Shown: one piece after another, positions 35,550-46,369 of the stretch
Numbering within the stretch: the stretch's first letter is position 1
Layout: every line of letters starts with the position of its first letter
Assembly: GCA_947494205.1 (NCBI GenBank)
Contig: CANLUH010000002.1
Span: forward strand, 310,001 to 374,000
Origin: an uncultured Flavobacteriaceae bacterium
GTDB taxonomy: Bacteria > Bacteroidota > Bacteroidia > Flavobacteriales > Flavobacteriaceae
Reading direction: 5' to 3'
Length of the DNA stretch: 64,000 bases
Program-made: the position numbers and the translations under genes
The notes under the pieces: generated by a model
Database searches by the model: none
Told to the model about the DNA's origin: nothing
What the model saw: only the letters and a program-made list of their open reading frames with translations

Positions 35550-38500
35550 ATGACACAAAAAACAAAAAATGAAAGCAAGCTTTTAAAAAAGAACATTCAA
35601 GATATTATTGCATTAACACCAATGCAGGAAGGCTTGCTATTTCATTATTTAAAAGATGAAGAAGATAACAACGATTATTTAAATCAACTTGAGTTAACAT
35701 TAAAAGGAGATATTAATATAGATCTCTTTAAAGCTGCATGGCAACATGTTGTAAATGCAAACGAAATGCTTAGGGCTGTTTTTTTATGGGAAGGAGTTAA
35801 AATACCTGTACAAGTTATAAAAAAGGAAACCTTAATCGATTTTACGTATGTAAGCGATAGTAACATAGATGTTGAAACGATAAAAGTAAACGATAAGAAA
35901 AAAGGATTTAATTTATCGGAATCTTGTTTTAGAGTACAATTAATTAAACTTACAGACAATAGATTCAAGCTATTAATTACAAATCATCATATTATTTACG
36001 ATGGTTGGAGTAATGGAATATTGATAAAAGCTGTTTTAGATGCATATTCAGAATTATCTAAAGGAAATGTATTAACAATAAATAGTTTACCAGTTTTCAA
36101 ACAGTATGTAAAAAATAATGCTAAGAGTTTAAAAGGAGCAGAAACCTATTGGAGTAGCTATTTAGAAGATTATGAGCGTTCATCATTTATTCCGACATCT
36201 ATAAAAAAAGAAGAAATCTTATCCTCTAAAACTAAAGCTTTTAATTTATCTTCAGATTTAGTAAAAGACATAGAAAGCTATTCAAAAAAGAAAGAAATAA
36301 GTGTCGCTTCTATATTTTTTAATGCTTGGGGTATTTTACTGCAAAATTATTCAAATACAAATGATGTCCTTTTTGGTACAGCAATATCAGACAGACCTAA
36401 ACAAATAAAAGGGATAGAAAATGCTATAGGACTTTACATTAAAACCATTCCATTTAGAAACCTTATAACAAAAGACACTACAGTAGAGCAAGCCATATTA
36501 AGAGCTAACGAAGATTTAATACAACATCAAGAAAAAGGAAATGGTGCATTAAATGATATTTTAAAAGTTGTTAATAAAAGTGTTGGTAAAGGAGAAATAT
36601 TTGAAACCATTTTTACATTTGAAAACTACCCAATAGATACTGATATTTTTTTAAATGAAGACATAAAGATTGAAGAGTTCTCAAGTAGAGAAAAAACACA
36701 TTATCCAATAGAAGTAATGGTTGAGAAAGATAATGGATATAAATTTATAATAACATATAATGCGAATATTTTTAATGAAGTATTTATAGAGTCCTTATTA
36801 AAACACTACGAAAATATTGTTAAAATTAGTGTGACAGAACCAACCACCAAAGTTGCTAAAATACAAGTAATGCCAGAACGTGAGATTAATGAATTATTGG
36901 CATTATATAATTTAAAAAAGGTTGAGTACCCAAGAGAAAAAACAATACATCAATTATTTGAAGAACAAGTAGAATTATATCCTAATAAAACAGCGATTAG
37001 TTTTCAAAATGTAGAGTTAACTTACAGGGAATTAAATACAAAAGCGAATCAATTAGCTCATATTCTAAAGGCAGAAGGAATAAGTAATAATGACATTGTT
37101 GCATTATGTGTAGAGCGGTCTATAGATGTTGTTATTGGTATGCTTGCTATTTTAAAATCTGGAGGCGCTTATTTGCCTATAGATGTAGATTATCCGCAAG
37201 AACGAAAATCATACTTACTAACAAATAGTCAAGCAAAGTATATAGTAACTAGTAAAGATACAGATGTAGCAGTTTCAGAAAACTGTAAAATTATAACTGT
37301 AGATTATAATGTAATGTCTACTTACAGTTCCGATACTATTTATAACCAGAATAAACCGTCAGATTTAGCTTATATTATATATACCTCGGGAACAACTGGA
37401 CTACCAAAAGGTGTGCAAATTAGTCATAATAATGTTGTGCGTTTATTTAAAAATGAAAATTTCCAGTTCTCATTCTCATCACACGATGTATGGACACTAT
37501 TTCATAGTCACTGTTTCGACTTTAGTGTATGGGAAATGTATGGAGCTTTATTGTTTGGAGGAAGATTAATAGTACTTTCTAAAGAAGAAGCAAAAGATAC
37601 AGTTCAGTTTATTAAAATACTGCAACAAGAAAAAGTTTCGGTATTAAATCAAACCCCTTCGGCCTTTTATAATTTAATGGCAGTAGCAGAGCAGCAAGAT
37701 GATGTTTTAAACAAATTAAAATATGTAATATTTGGAGGAGAAGCCTTAGCACCATCAAAACTTAAAAAATGGAAAGTTAAGTATCCACAAACCAAGCTAA
37801 TAAACATGTATGGTATTACAGAGACGACTGTGCACGTTACTTATAAAGAAATTAATGAAGAAGAAATAGAAAATGGAATTAGTACAATTGGAAAGCCTAT
37901 ACCAACATTAGACGCTTATATTTTTAATAAAGATTTAAAATTAGTACCTAAAGGCATTCCGGGAGAACTATTTATAGCAGGAGAAGGCTTAAGCAAAGGC
38001 TACCTTAATAATGAAAAACTAACAGCAAAACACTTTATTAAAAACCCATATAATCAAGACGAGGTATTATATAAAACGGGAGATTGGGCTAGAATTTTGC
38101 CAAATGGAGATTTAGAGTATCAAGGAAGAATAGATAGCCAAGTAAAAATAAGAGGCTACCGTATAGAATTAGGAGAAATAGAAAATCAACTATTAACCCA
38201 TAAAGCCATTAATGAAGCTATAGTAAGAGTAAAACAAAATGAAACTAATAAGTCTCTAATAGCATACTATAAAACAGAAGAGAATATTAATTCTGAACAG
38301 CTTAAAAAGTATTTATTAGAGCGGTTACCAGAATATATGGTACCAAGTCAATGCATTAAAATTGATGAAATCCCTTTAACAAGTAATGGGAAAATAGATG
38401 ATATAAAATTATTAGAAATAAAAGGGATAGATACCAAAAAGACAATAGAACTCCCTAAGAATGATACAGAAAACTTATTGTTGAAAATCTGGAATGACGT

Positions 38501-41500
38501 TATAAATACAGACAAAATTAGTGTTAGCGATAACTTCTTTGAAATAGGAGGAGACTCATTAAATATGATTCGTTTATCGAGTGCTATCAACAAAGCATTT
38601 GAAACTAAAACAACAATAACAGATTTATTTAAATATACATCTATTAAAACTTTAGCTCAATATATAGATGGTGAGCACGAAGAAGTAAAAGCTGAACAAG
38701 AAATAGATACAGCATTTAAAACAAATATAGAACAAGAAGATATCGCCATTATAGGAATGGCTGGACGTTTTCCAAAAGCAAAAACAATAGAAGAATTTTG
38801 GAATAATCTTAAGCAAGGAGTAGAAGGCATTACAGTAGAAGACCATGAAGAGGATAAAACCCTTATAAAATCTAAAGGGCATTTAGAAGAGAGAACGCTT
38901 TTTGATAATTCCTTTTTCGATTATTCACCTAAGGAAGCCTCCATGATGGATCCACAAACACGTATTTTACATGAATGCGTATGGGAAGCATTAGAAGATA
39001 GTGGATATGATTCGTATCAATATAATGGAAAAATCGCACTATTTGCAGGTTCAACATTTAGCCCTTTTTATGGCATAGATACTAATGATATTACACCAGA
39101 AGATTTAGTAGATAATTTTGATAAAGGAACTTATGCAGAAAGAGATTTCTTAGCCTCAAGAGTTTCGTATAAATTAAATTTAAAAGGAGCTGGAATGACA
39201 GTGCTTACAGCCTGTTCATCATCCTTAGTAGCCATAGATATGGCCTGTTCTAAACTACATTTAAATCAATGTGATATAGCTTTAGCTGGTGGTGTTTCTG
39301 TAACCTTTCACGACGATAATGGATATGTATTTAATGAAGGGATGATTTTATCTCCAGACGGTCACTGTAGAGCATTCGATAAAAATGCATCGGGAACTGT
39401 AGGAGGAAATGGTGCAGGAGTAATAGTACTTAAAAAGTTAAGTAAAGCGATTACAGATAACGATAATATTTTAGCAGTAATAAAAGGAACAGCTACCAAT
39501 AATGATGGAAACTATAAAGTAGGCTATACAGCACCAAGTGTAACAGGCCAAGCAGAAGTTATTAAAGAAGCTATAGCAAAAGCAAAAGTAAGTCCAGAAG
39601 ATATTACCTATATAGAAGCACATGGTACAGGAACATCTCTAGGTGACCCAATAGAAATAGAAGGACTAAAAACAGCTTTCAACAATAATAAAAAGCAATA
39701 TTGCGCTATAGGATCTGTAAAAACAAGTATAGGACACCTAGATGCTGCAGCAGGAGTAGCTGGAGTAATAAAAACAGTATTATCGTTAAAAAATAAAAAA
39801 TTGCTACCAAGCTTACATTTTAACGAAGCGAATCCAGAAATGGATTTAGAAAACAGTCCTTTCTTTGTTAATACTACATTTCAAGACTGGAATACAGAAA
39901 ACAAACCTAGAATAGCAGGAGTAAGTTCTTTTGGAATAGGAGGCACCAATGCACACGTTATAATAGAGGAAGCACCAACATTTAAAACACCAAAAGAGAA
40001 TTTAGAAACTCAACTACTTGTAATCTCTGGAAAATCTAAAGAAGCTTTAAACGAAAACACAAACAAGCTAGAATCGTTTTTAGAGAACAATCCTGAAATA
40101 AATACAAATCAATTAGGACAACTTTTACAAACCACAAGAAAAGGTTTTGTAAAAAGACGTTTTGTTGTAGCTAACGATTTAGAAGATTTAAAAAATAAAA
40201 TTTCAAAAAAACAATATAAAGACGGAAAGACATCAAATAAAATAAATAATAATGTAGCGTTTATGTTTACTGGGCAAGGTGCACAGTATGCAAACATGAC
40301 CGAAGATTTATATTTAAAAGGAGGCTATTATACAAACCAAGTAAATAATTGTCTAGAAATAATTAAAACCCAAACAGGAGAAGATTTTAAAGCCGTTCTG
40401 TTTAATAAAACAGAAACGACAACTATTAATGAAACCTATTATACACAAGCCTTACTCTTTACGATAGAATATGCAATGGCTAAATATTTAATGCATTTAA
40501 ATATTAAGCCAAACTGTTTAATAGGTCATAGTATAGGCGAGTACGCAGCTGCATGTATAGCAGGCGTATTTTCTTTAGAAGAAGCTTTAAAAATAGTATT
40601 AAAACGAGGCGCTTTAATGCAGAAAGCTAATCCAGGAACAATGCTTAGTATTTCTAAAAGTTCAGAAAGTATTGCTGAAATATTACCTGATACTTTAGAT
40701 ATGGCAACTATAAATACAGAAGAAAGCTGTGTTGTTTCTGGTAGTCATGAAGCTATTGATGCCTTTCTAAATACATTAAAAGAGCAGGACATTGCATTCG
40801 TTAGGCTAAAAACATCACACGGCTTCCATTCTAGTACAATGGATCCTGTTTTAGAAGAATTCGAAGCGTATTTGTCAACAGTTAAATATAATAACCCAGA
40901 ATTACCATTTGTTTCAAATTATACAGGAACATGGATTACTAATGAACAAGCGGTAAGCCCTAATTATTGGGCAAAACATTTGCGACATGCAGTTAAATTT
41001 TCAGAAGGGATAAAAGCATTAAGCGATAATAATGTTTATACTTTTATAGAAGTAGGGCCGTCTAGAACACTCAGTAATTTTGTAAAAAACATACTTCCAA
41101 ATGAAGATTCAAGAATAGTTTTTAATAGCATAAGGCACCCTAAAGAACGTAAAAACGATTATAATTATTTCTTACAGAAAATTGGTGAATTATGGTTAGA
41201 AGGTTTCGAAATTAATTGGTTGAATTTACATGAAAATAAAACCTATCGAAAAATTGCGTTACCAACCTATGCTTTCCAAAAAAATGACTTTCCATTACAA
41301 TTAAAAGCTTCTAAAAAAGAAAATAAACCGAAAGGTCTTAAAGATTGGTTTTACACATCAGTATGGGAACAAATGGAAACACATACTAACGAAACCATTT
41401 TAGATAATAATACTAACTGGTTAGTCTTTACAAATAATAGTCCATTAACAACTGCCATGGTAGAGTTGATGAAACATAAAGGTAATACTGTAATATCTAT

Positions 41501-44500
41501 TACCAAAGATTCTAAATTTGAAGTTAATCTAGAAGAAAGTAATATAAACATAAATCCAACAGAAGCTATACATTATGAAAAAATGTTGGATTATGTATTA
41601 GAGCAAAAATGGGATACTTTTAAAGTATTACACGCATGGAATATAGAAGATGAAATAACAATACCAAATAGAAGTAATTGTGATACTCAATTAGACAATT
41701 CATTATATAGTATGTTATATCTGGCAAAAGGTATAGGAAACAAATACCCGTCTAGTAAAATAACTATTAATGTATTAACTAATGAACTACATAACATAAC
41801 AGGAGAAGAAGAAGTAAACCCATACAAAGGAACACTTCTTGGTGCCATTAAAGTTATTCCTTTAGAATACAGTAATATTAAGTGTAGAAGTATAGATATT
41901 AAAATACCAACATCTGTACATAAATACGATACGTTAATTGGTAGCTTATATAATGATTATAACACAGATTATTCAGAAAACATAATAGCCTACAGAGGTA
42001 AACGTCGATGGGTACAAAAAATTAAAAACACGACATTAAAAACACCTAATGAAAGCCATAATACTATAAAACAAAATGGACTCTACTTAATAACTGGAGG
42101 TTTTGGTGGAATGGGAGTTGCTATTGCAAATTATTTAGCTACAGAATTTGAAGCTAATTTAGTACTAGTTACCCGAAATCCATTACCAGAAAGAGGAACA
42201 TGGGATGCTATTATTGCAGAAGAAAAAGATAATAAACTAATAGAACGCATTCAACATATTCAAAACTTAGAATCTGTAGGAAGCAAAGTCTATATAAGTG
42301 CAGGAAGCTTAAACAATTTTGAAGCATTACAAAATGATATTCAAAATGTAGAAAAAGAATTAGGCGCTATATCTGGTATTTTCCACACAGCAGGAGTAAT
42401 AGACAATGGAGGAATTATACACTTTAGAACAAAAGAAACTATAGAGCAGTATATAGAATCTAAAGTACAAGGAACCCTAATATTACAAGACGTTTTTAAA
42501 GATAGAACATTAGATTTTACAATATTATTTTCATCAGTTTCAAACGTATTATATAAAGAGCAATACGGACAAGTAGCATATAATGCCGCTAATGACTTTT
42601 TAGAAGCCTATGCAGACTTCGCAACACTATCTAATAACGATAATGTATATGTTATTAACTGGTGTGCATGGTCCGATTCAGGAATGGCAGTAAAAGCCAA
42701 ACAAGCAAGAGAAGTCATGGGGCATTTTGATGGCGGACTTGATTTTGATGAAAATGCCATTACTAGTGCAGAAGGTGTAAAAGCAATAGAATATATAATA
42801 TCTAATACCTTAAGAACAGTTTCTGTATACCCTGGAGATTTAAATGAACAAATGGAGAAATCCTACTTCAAAGATTTTGTAAATACAGAAACACTAGAGG
42901 AAGTAAATGATAAAAAATCTTCAAGAATAGCAAGGCCAAGTTTAGAGTCAGAATACATTACACCAACAACACCCTTACAAAGTGAGATTGCAGAACTATG
43001 GGCAGATAGTTTTGGATATGAGACTATTGGAATAAGAGATAATTATTTCGATTTAGGAGGCGATTCGTTAAAAGCTGTAGCGATATCATCAAAAATGAAT
43101 AAGCTTACAGGAAAAAACTTAAGCCTTCCTCAGTTTTTAAATAATCCTACAATAGAAGAGTTAAGCCATTTAATGGAAAGTACAGTAACTAACGAAGATT
43201 TTACTTATCCAGTTTTAGTACATGACAAAGAGAATGCACATAAAACATTTCCATTAACACCAATACAATTAGCTTATTTATTTGGGCGCTCAAATAATAT
43301 AGAATTAGGTGGAATCTCTACACATGGTTATGTGGAAATAGAAGCAAGTCTAGATGCCGAAAAACTATCTAAAGCAATACAAAAAGTAATCGATAGACAT
43401 GCAATACTTAGAACCGTAGTTACAAACGATGGAAATCAGAAATTATTAGAAGGAGATTTACAATATGATTTAAAAATAGATGATATAAGTAATCTATCTG
43501 AAAAAGAAAAAACGAATAAAATTAAAGCAGTGAGAAAAACAATGTCTCACCATGTCTTCGATATTTATAAATGGCCGCTATTTGAAATGAAAGTATTTCA
43601 AATAACCCATGATGAAGTATATATATTCTTTGGTATAGATTTAATCATTTCCGATGCTGGTAGTACAGATTTATTAGCTTCAGAATTAATGCAATATTAT
43701 AGAAACCCAAAGTTAAAACTACCAGAATTAGAATTTACATTTAGAGACTACGTATTAGGCTTAAACGCCATAAAGGAGTCGCCATTCTATGTAAAAGATA
43801 AAGCATATTGGACAGATAAAATTAAAACCTTTCCATCGGCACCAGAACTACCTATAAAAGTAGCACCAAGTGCTATAGAATCACCAAGATTTAACAGATT
43901 AGAGAAAATATTTGATACGTTAACTTGGAAGCAACTAAAACGTATAGCAAGTAAAAATAATATAACACCTTCTGTACTTTTATGCACAGCATTTACAGAA
44001 GTATTAGCCTTTTGGGGAAATCAACAAGAATTAGGACTAAACATGACCTTATTTAATAGGTTACCATTTCATGAAGATGTACCAAAAATGATGGGAGATT
44101 TTACGTCATTAGTATTATTAGATGTACAATTAGATAGAGATAAAACATTCTACGAAAACGCAAAAGTAATTCAGAAAGAATTATTTGAAGCCATGGATCA
44201 TAGACATTATGATGGAGTAGAATGTATAACAGAGTTAAGACGATTAAAAAATCTTGGAGATAAAGCAGTAATGCCAGTAGTATTTACAAGTACTTTACAA
44301 GAGAATGAAGACGAAGAATTAAATTTCTGGAACGAATTAGGAAACATTAAAAAGAGTATCTCTCAAACACCACAAGTCTTCTTAGATCATCAATTAATGC
44401 TAAAAGAAGGGACATTAATTCTAGGTTGGGATTATGTAGAGCAATTATTTGATGAAGATATTATTGAAACCATGTTTAATCAATATATCGAACGAATAGA

Positions 44501-46340
44501 GAAACTATTAGAAGACGAAATACCAGAAGCAGTAACAGTACCAGAACATCATTTAGAGTTGCTACAAGATTATAACAACTCTTTTGTAACGAACTCAAAT
44601 ACAATATTACAAGACTTATTTTATAACGACGAGACATTAAACTCTAATGCAATAGCAGTAGAAAATAATGACGTACAATGGACGTATAAAGAACTCTTTA
44701 ATAAAGCCAACCAAGTAGCGGCCTTCTTAAAAAGTAAAAACATAGGAAGAGGCCATTTTGTTGGTGTATCTACCGACAGAAATGAATATACCATAAGTAA
44801 TATCTTAGGAATAACCATAGCGGGAGCAGCTTACGTACCTATAGATAATACACATCCAGAAGAACGTAAACAATACATTTTAGAAAAAAGTAGTTGTAAA
44901 TGGATGCTTACTGTAGATGCGTATACAAAAGACAATATCGTTAGTTTTCCAACCAATAAACATGAAATTGTTAGCAAAGCAGACGATATAGCTTACATTA
45001 TATTTACATCGGGAAGTACAGGACAGCCAAAAGGAGTAGTAATAAAACACAGTGCAGTAGTAAACACTATTGTAGATATTAATCAACGTTTTAATGTTAC
45101 AAACGAAGATCGTATTTTAGGAATTTCATCATTAACATTCGATTTATCCGTTTACGATATCTATGGCAGTTTCCATGCAGGTGCAAGATTGGTATTATTA
45201 GACAATCAGCGAGATGTAGAGCTTATTAAAAATACCATAGTAAATAAAGGTATAACAGTATGGAATTCTGTACCAGCAATTATGGACATGCTAACAAAGT
45301 ATTTTGATGCAGATTTTGTAAACAAAACAATATCTAAAGTCATGCTTAGTGGCGATTGGATACCAATTCCATTACCAGAAAAAATAAAAACACACTTTCC
45401 AAATGCCAATGTAATAAGTATGGGGGGCGCAACAGAAGCATCTATCTGGTCTATTTATTATGAAGTAGACAAAGTAGAAGAACACTGGAAAAGTATTCCG
45501 TATGGCTATCCATTAGGAAACCAAACGTTCTATGTATTAAATGCAAGCCAAGAACAATGCCCAGTAGATGTAACAGGAGAACTATATATAGGAGGAATAG
45601 GTGTTGCTGAAGGATACATCAATGAAGAAGAACTAACTAGAAATGCATTTATACAACATAAAACATTAGGCAGAATTTATAAAACAGGAGATTACGGTGT
45701 GTTTAGAAAAGAAGGACATATCGAGTTTTTAGGAAGAAAAGATAATCAAGTAAAAATAAGAGGTTACAGAGTCGAACTTGGTGAAATAAGCACACATTTA
45801 AGAGCTTACGAAGGTATAAAACAAGCCATTGCTATAGATTATACAACAGACTCAGGAGAAAAGAATTTAGCCGCATACTATGTGTCTGATCAAGAAATAG
45901 ATGGTAATACACTAAAAAACTATTTAAGTACGCTATTACCAGATTATATGTTACCAGCATTTATATCTAAAATTGAAGATATTCCTTTAACACCAAATGG
46001 AAAAATCAATAGAAAATCATTAGCCATACCAAAGGAAAACTTACTGACTAAAAACACGAAAAAAGAAGGACCACAAACAGCTACAGAAAAACTAGTATTT
46101 AGTAAGTGGCAAGACATCCTTAATACAGAACAAATAGGCATACATGATGATTTCTTTTTAGTAGGCGGTAACTCTATAAAATTAATAGAACTCTTTAAGG
46201 TATTAGAAGAAGACTATCCAAGTATTAAAGTAAATAAGTTGTTCGAACATAGAACGATACATAGTTTTTCGTCTCACTTAAATGAGCAAACTACAGAAAC
46301 GCAAAAACCTAAAAAAGCAAAAGCTAAAATTGCATTTTAA
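35550..46340 (+). CDS. Hybrid NRPS-PKS: C-A(Thr)-PCP-KS-AT-KR-ACP-Cy-A(Cys)-PCP
   Basis: A 3596-aa three-module protein. Condensation (about 18-450; 'LTPMQEGLLFHY', HHIIYDG from His146) resembles types that accept a D-residue, as expected after an epimerase. Adenylation (Asp657) reads DFWNIGMVH, the Thr code. Carrier Ser1003. Ketosynthase (about 1063-1490; Cys1222). Acyltransferase (about 1565-1870; GHSIGEY with Ser1661; 'HGFH' near the malonyl-type HAFH). Ketoreductase (NAD site 'TGGFGGMG' near 2182; 'YNAAN' catalytic region). Acyl carrier Ser2506. Heterocyclisation domain (about 2565-2990) with DxxxxDxxS (Asp2697, Asp2702, Ser2705). Adenylation (Asp3198) reads DLYNMSMIW, close to the Cys code DLYNLSLIW. 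Carrier Ser3542. It should add Thr, a hydroxy-C2 unit and a cyclised Cys (thiazoline). No oxidase domain is visible. A short Lys/Ala tail may dock to the next protein. Confidence 0.92.
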   Translation: MTQKTKNESKLLKKNIQDIIALTPMQEGLLFHYLKDEEDNNDYLNQLELTLKGDINIDLFKAAWQHVVNANEMLRAVFLWEGVKIPVQVIKKETLIDFTYVSDSNIDVETIKVNDKKKGFNLSESCFRVQLIKLTDNRFKLLITNHHIIYDGWSNGILIKAVLDAYSELSKGNVLTINSLPVFKQYVKNNAKSLKGAETYWSSYLEDYERSSFIPTSIKKEEILSSKTKAFNLSSDLVKDIESYSKKKEISVASIFFNAWGILLQNYSNTNDVLFGTAISDRPKQIKGIENAIGLYIKTIPFRNLITKDTTVEQAILRANEDLIQHQEKGNGALNDILKVVNKSVGKGEIFETIFTFENYPIDTDIFLNEDIKIEEFSSREKTHYPIEVMVEKDNGYKFIITYNANIFNEVFIESLLKHYENIVKISVTEPTTKVAKIQVMPEREINELLALYNLKKVEYPREKTIHQLFEEQVELYPNKTAISFQNVELTYRELNTKANQLAHILKAEGISNNDIVALCVERSIDVVIGMLAILKSGGAYLPIDVDYPQERKSYLLTNSQAKYIVTSKDTDVAVSENCKIITVDYNVMSTYSSDTIYNQNKPSDLAYIIYTSGTTGLPKGVQISHNNVVRLFKNENFQFSFSSHDVWTLFHSHCFDFSVWEMYGALLFGGRLIVLSKEEAKDTVQFIKILQQEKVSVLNQTPSAFYNLMAVAEQQDDVLNKLKYVIFGGEALAPSKLKKWKVKYPQTKLINMYGITETTVHVTYKEINEEEIENGISTIGKPIPTLDAYIFNKDLKLVPKGIPGELFIAGEGLSKGYLNNEKLTAKHFIKNPYNQDEVLYKTGDWARILPNGDLEYQGRIDSQVKIRGYRIELGEIENQLLTHKAINEAIVRVKQNETNKSLIAYYKTEENINSEQLKKYLLERLPEYMVPSQCIKIDEIPLTSNGKIDDIKLLEIKGIDTKKTIELPKNDTENLLLKIWNDVINTDKISVSDNFFEIGGDSLNMIRLSSAINKAFETKTTITDLFKYTSIKTLAQYIDGEHEEVKAEQEIDTAFKTNIEQEDIAIIGMAGRFPKAKTIEEFWNNLKQGVEGITVEDHEEDKTLIKSKGHLEERTLFDNSFFDYSPKEASMMDPQTRILHECVWEALEDSGYDSYQYNGKIALFAGSTFSPFYGIDTNDITPEDLVDNFDKGTYAERDFLASRVSYKLNLKGAGMTVLTACSSSLVAIDMACSKLHLNQCDIALAGGVSVTFHDDNGYVFNEGMILSPDGHCRAFDKNASGTVGGNGAGVIVLKKLSKAITDNDNILAVIKGTATNNDGNYKVGYTAPSVTGQAEVIKEAIAKAKVSPEDITYIEAHGTGTSLGDPIEIEGLKTAFNNNKKQYCAIGSVKTSIGHLDAAAGVAGVIKTVLSLKNKKLLPSLHFNEANPEMDLENSPFFVNTTFQDWNTENKPRIAGVSSFGIGGTNAHVIIEEAPTFKTPKENLETQLLVISGKSKEALNENTNKLESFLENNPEINTNQLGQLLQTTRKGFVKRRFVVANDLEDLKNKISKKQYKDGKTSNKINNNVAFMFTGQGAQYANMTEDLYLKGGYYTNQVNNCLEIIKTQTGEDFKAVLFNKTETTTINETYYTQALLFTIEYAMAKYLMHLNIKPNCLIGHSIGEYAAACIAGVFSLEEALKIVLKRGALMQKANPGTMLSISKSSESIAEILPDTLDMATINTEESCVVSGSHEAIDAFLNTLKEQDIAFVRLKTSHGFHSSTMDPVLEEFEAYLSTVKYNNPELPFVSNYTGTWITNEQAVSPNYWAKHLRHAVKFSEGIKALSDNNVYTFIEVGPSRTLSNFVKNILPNEDSRIVFNSIRHPKERKNDYNYFLQKIGELWLEGFEINWLNLHENKTYRKIALPTYAFQKNDFPLQLKASKKENKPKGLKDWFYTSVWEQMETHTNETILDNNTNWLVFTNNSPLTTAMVELMKHKGNTVISITKDSKFEVNLEESNININPTEAIHYEKMLDYVLEQKWDTFKVLHAWNIEDEITIPNRSNCDTQLDNSLYSMLYLAKGIGNKYPSSKITINVLTNELHNITGEEEVNPYKGTLLGAIKVIPLEYSNIKCRSIDIKIPTSVHKYDTLIGSLYNDYNTDYSENIIAYRGKRRWVQKIKNTTLKTPNESHNTIKQNGLYLITGGFGGMGVAIANYLATEFEANLVLVTRNPLPERGTWDAIIAEEKDNKLIERIQHIQNLESVGSKVYISAGSLNNFEALQNDIQNVEKELGAISGIFHTAGVIDNGGIIHFRTKETIEQYIESKVQGTLILQDVFKDRTLDFTILFSSVSNVLYKEQYGQVAYNAANDFLEAYADFATLSNNDNVYVINWCAWSDSGMAVKAKQAREVMGHFDGGLDFDENAITSAEGVKAIEYIISNTLRTVSVYPGDLNEQMEKSYFKDFVNTETLEEVNDKKSSRIARPSLESEYITPTTPLQSEIAELWADSFGYETIGIRDNYFDLGGDSLKAVAISSKMNKLTGKNLSLPQFLNNPTIEELSHLMESTVTNEDFTYPVLVHDKENAHKTFPLTPIQLAYLFGRSNNIELGGISTHGYVEIEASLDAEKLSKAIQKVIDRHAILRTVVTNDGNQKLLEGDLQYDLKIDDISNLSEKEKTNKIKAVRKTMSHHVFDIYKWPLFEMKVFQITHDEVYIFFGIDLIISDAGSTDLLASELMQYYRNPKLKLPELEFTFRDYVLGLNAIKESPFYVKDKAYWTDKIKTFPSAPELPIKVAPSAIESPRFNRLEKIFDTLTWKQLKRIASKNNITPSVLLCTAFTEVLAFWGNQQELGLNMTLFNRLPFHEDVPKMMGDFTSLVLLDVQLDRDKTFYENAKVIQKELFEAMDHRHYDGVECITELRRLKNLGDKAVMPVVFTSTLQENEDEELNFWNELGNIKKSISQTPQVFLDHQLMLKEGTLILGWDYVEQLFDEDIIETMFNQYIERIEKLLEDEIPEAVTVPEHHLELLQDYNNSFVTNSNTILQDLFYNDETLNSNAIAVENNDVQWTYKELFNKANQVAAFLKSKNIGRGHFVGVSTDRNEYTISNILGITIAGAAYVPIDNTHPEERKQYILEKSSCKWMLTVDAYTKDNIVSFPTNKHEIVSKADDIAYIIFTSGSTGQPKGVVIKHSAVVNTIVDINQRFNVTNEDRILGISSLTFDLSVYDIYGSFHAGARLVLLDNQRDVELIKNTIVNKGITVWNSVPAIMDMLTKYFDADFVNKTISKVMLSGDWIPIPLPEKIKTHFPNANVISMGGATEASIWSIYYEVDKVEEHWKSIPYGYPLGNQTFYVLNASQEQCPVDVTGELYIGGIGVAEGYINEEELTRNAFIQHKTLGRIYKTGDYGVFRKEGHIEFLGRKDNQVKIRGYRVELGEISTHLRAYEGIKQAIAIDYTTDSGEKNLAAYYVSDQEIDGNTLKNYLSTLLPDYMLPAFISKIEDIPLTPNGKINRKSLAIPKENLLTKNTKKEGPQTATEKLVFSKWQDILNTEQIGIHDDFFLVGGNSIKLIELFKVLEEDYPSIKVNKLFEHRTIHSFSSHLNEQTTETQKPKKAKAKIAF

Positions 46341-46369
46341 CGGGGCATTATTTAATCAATATAATAACA

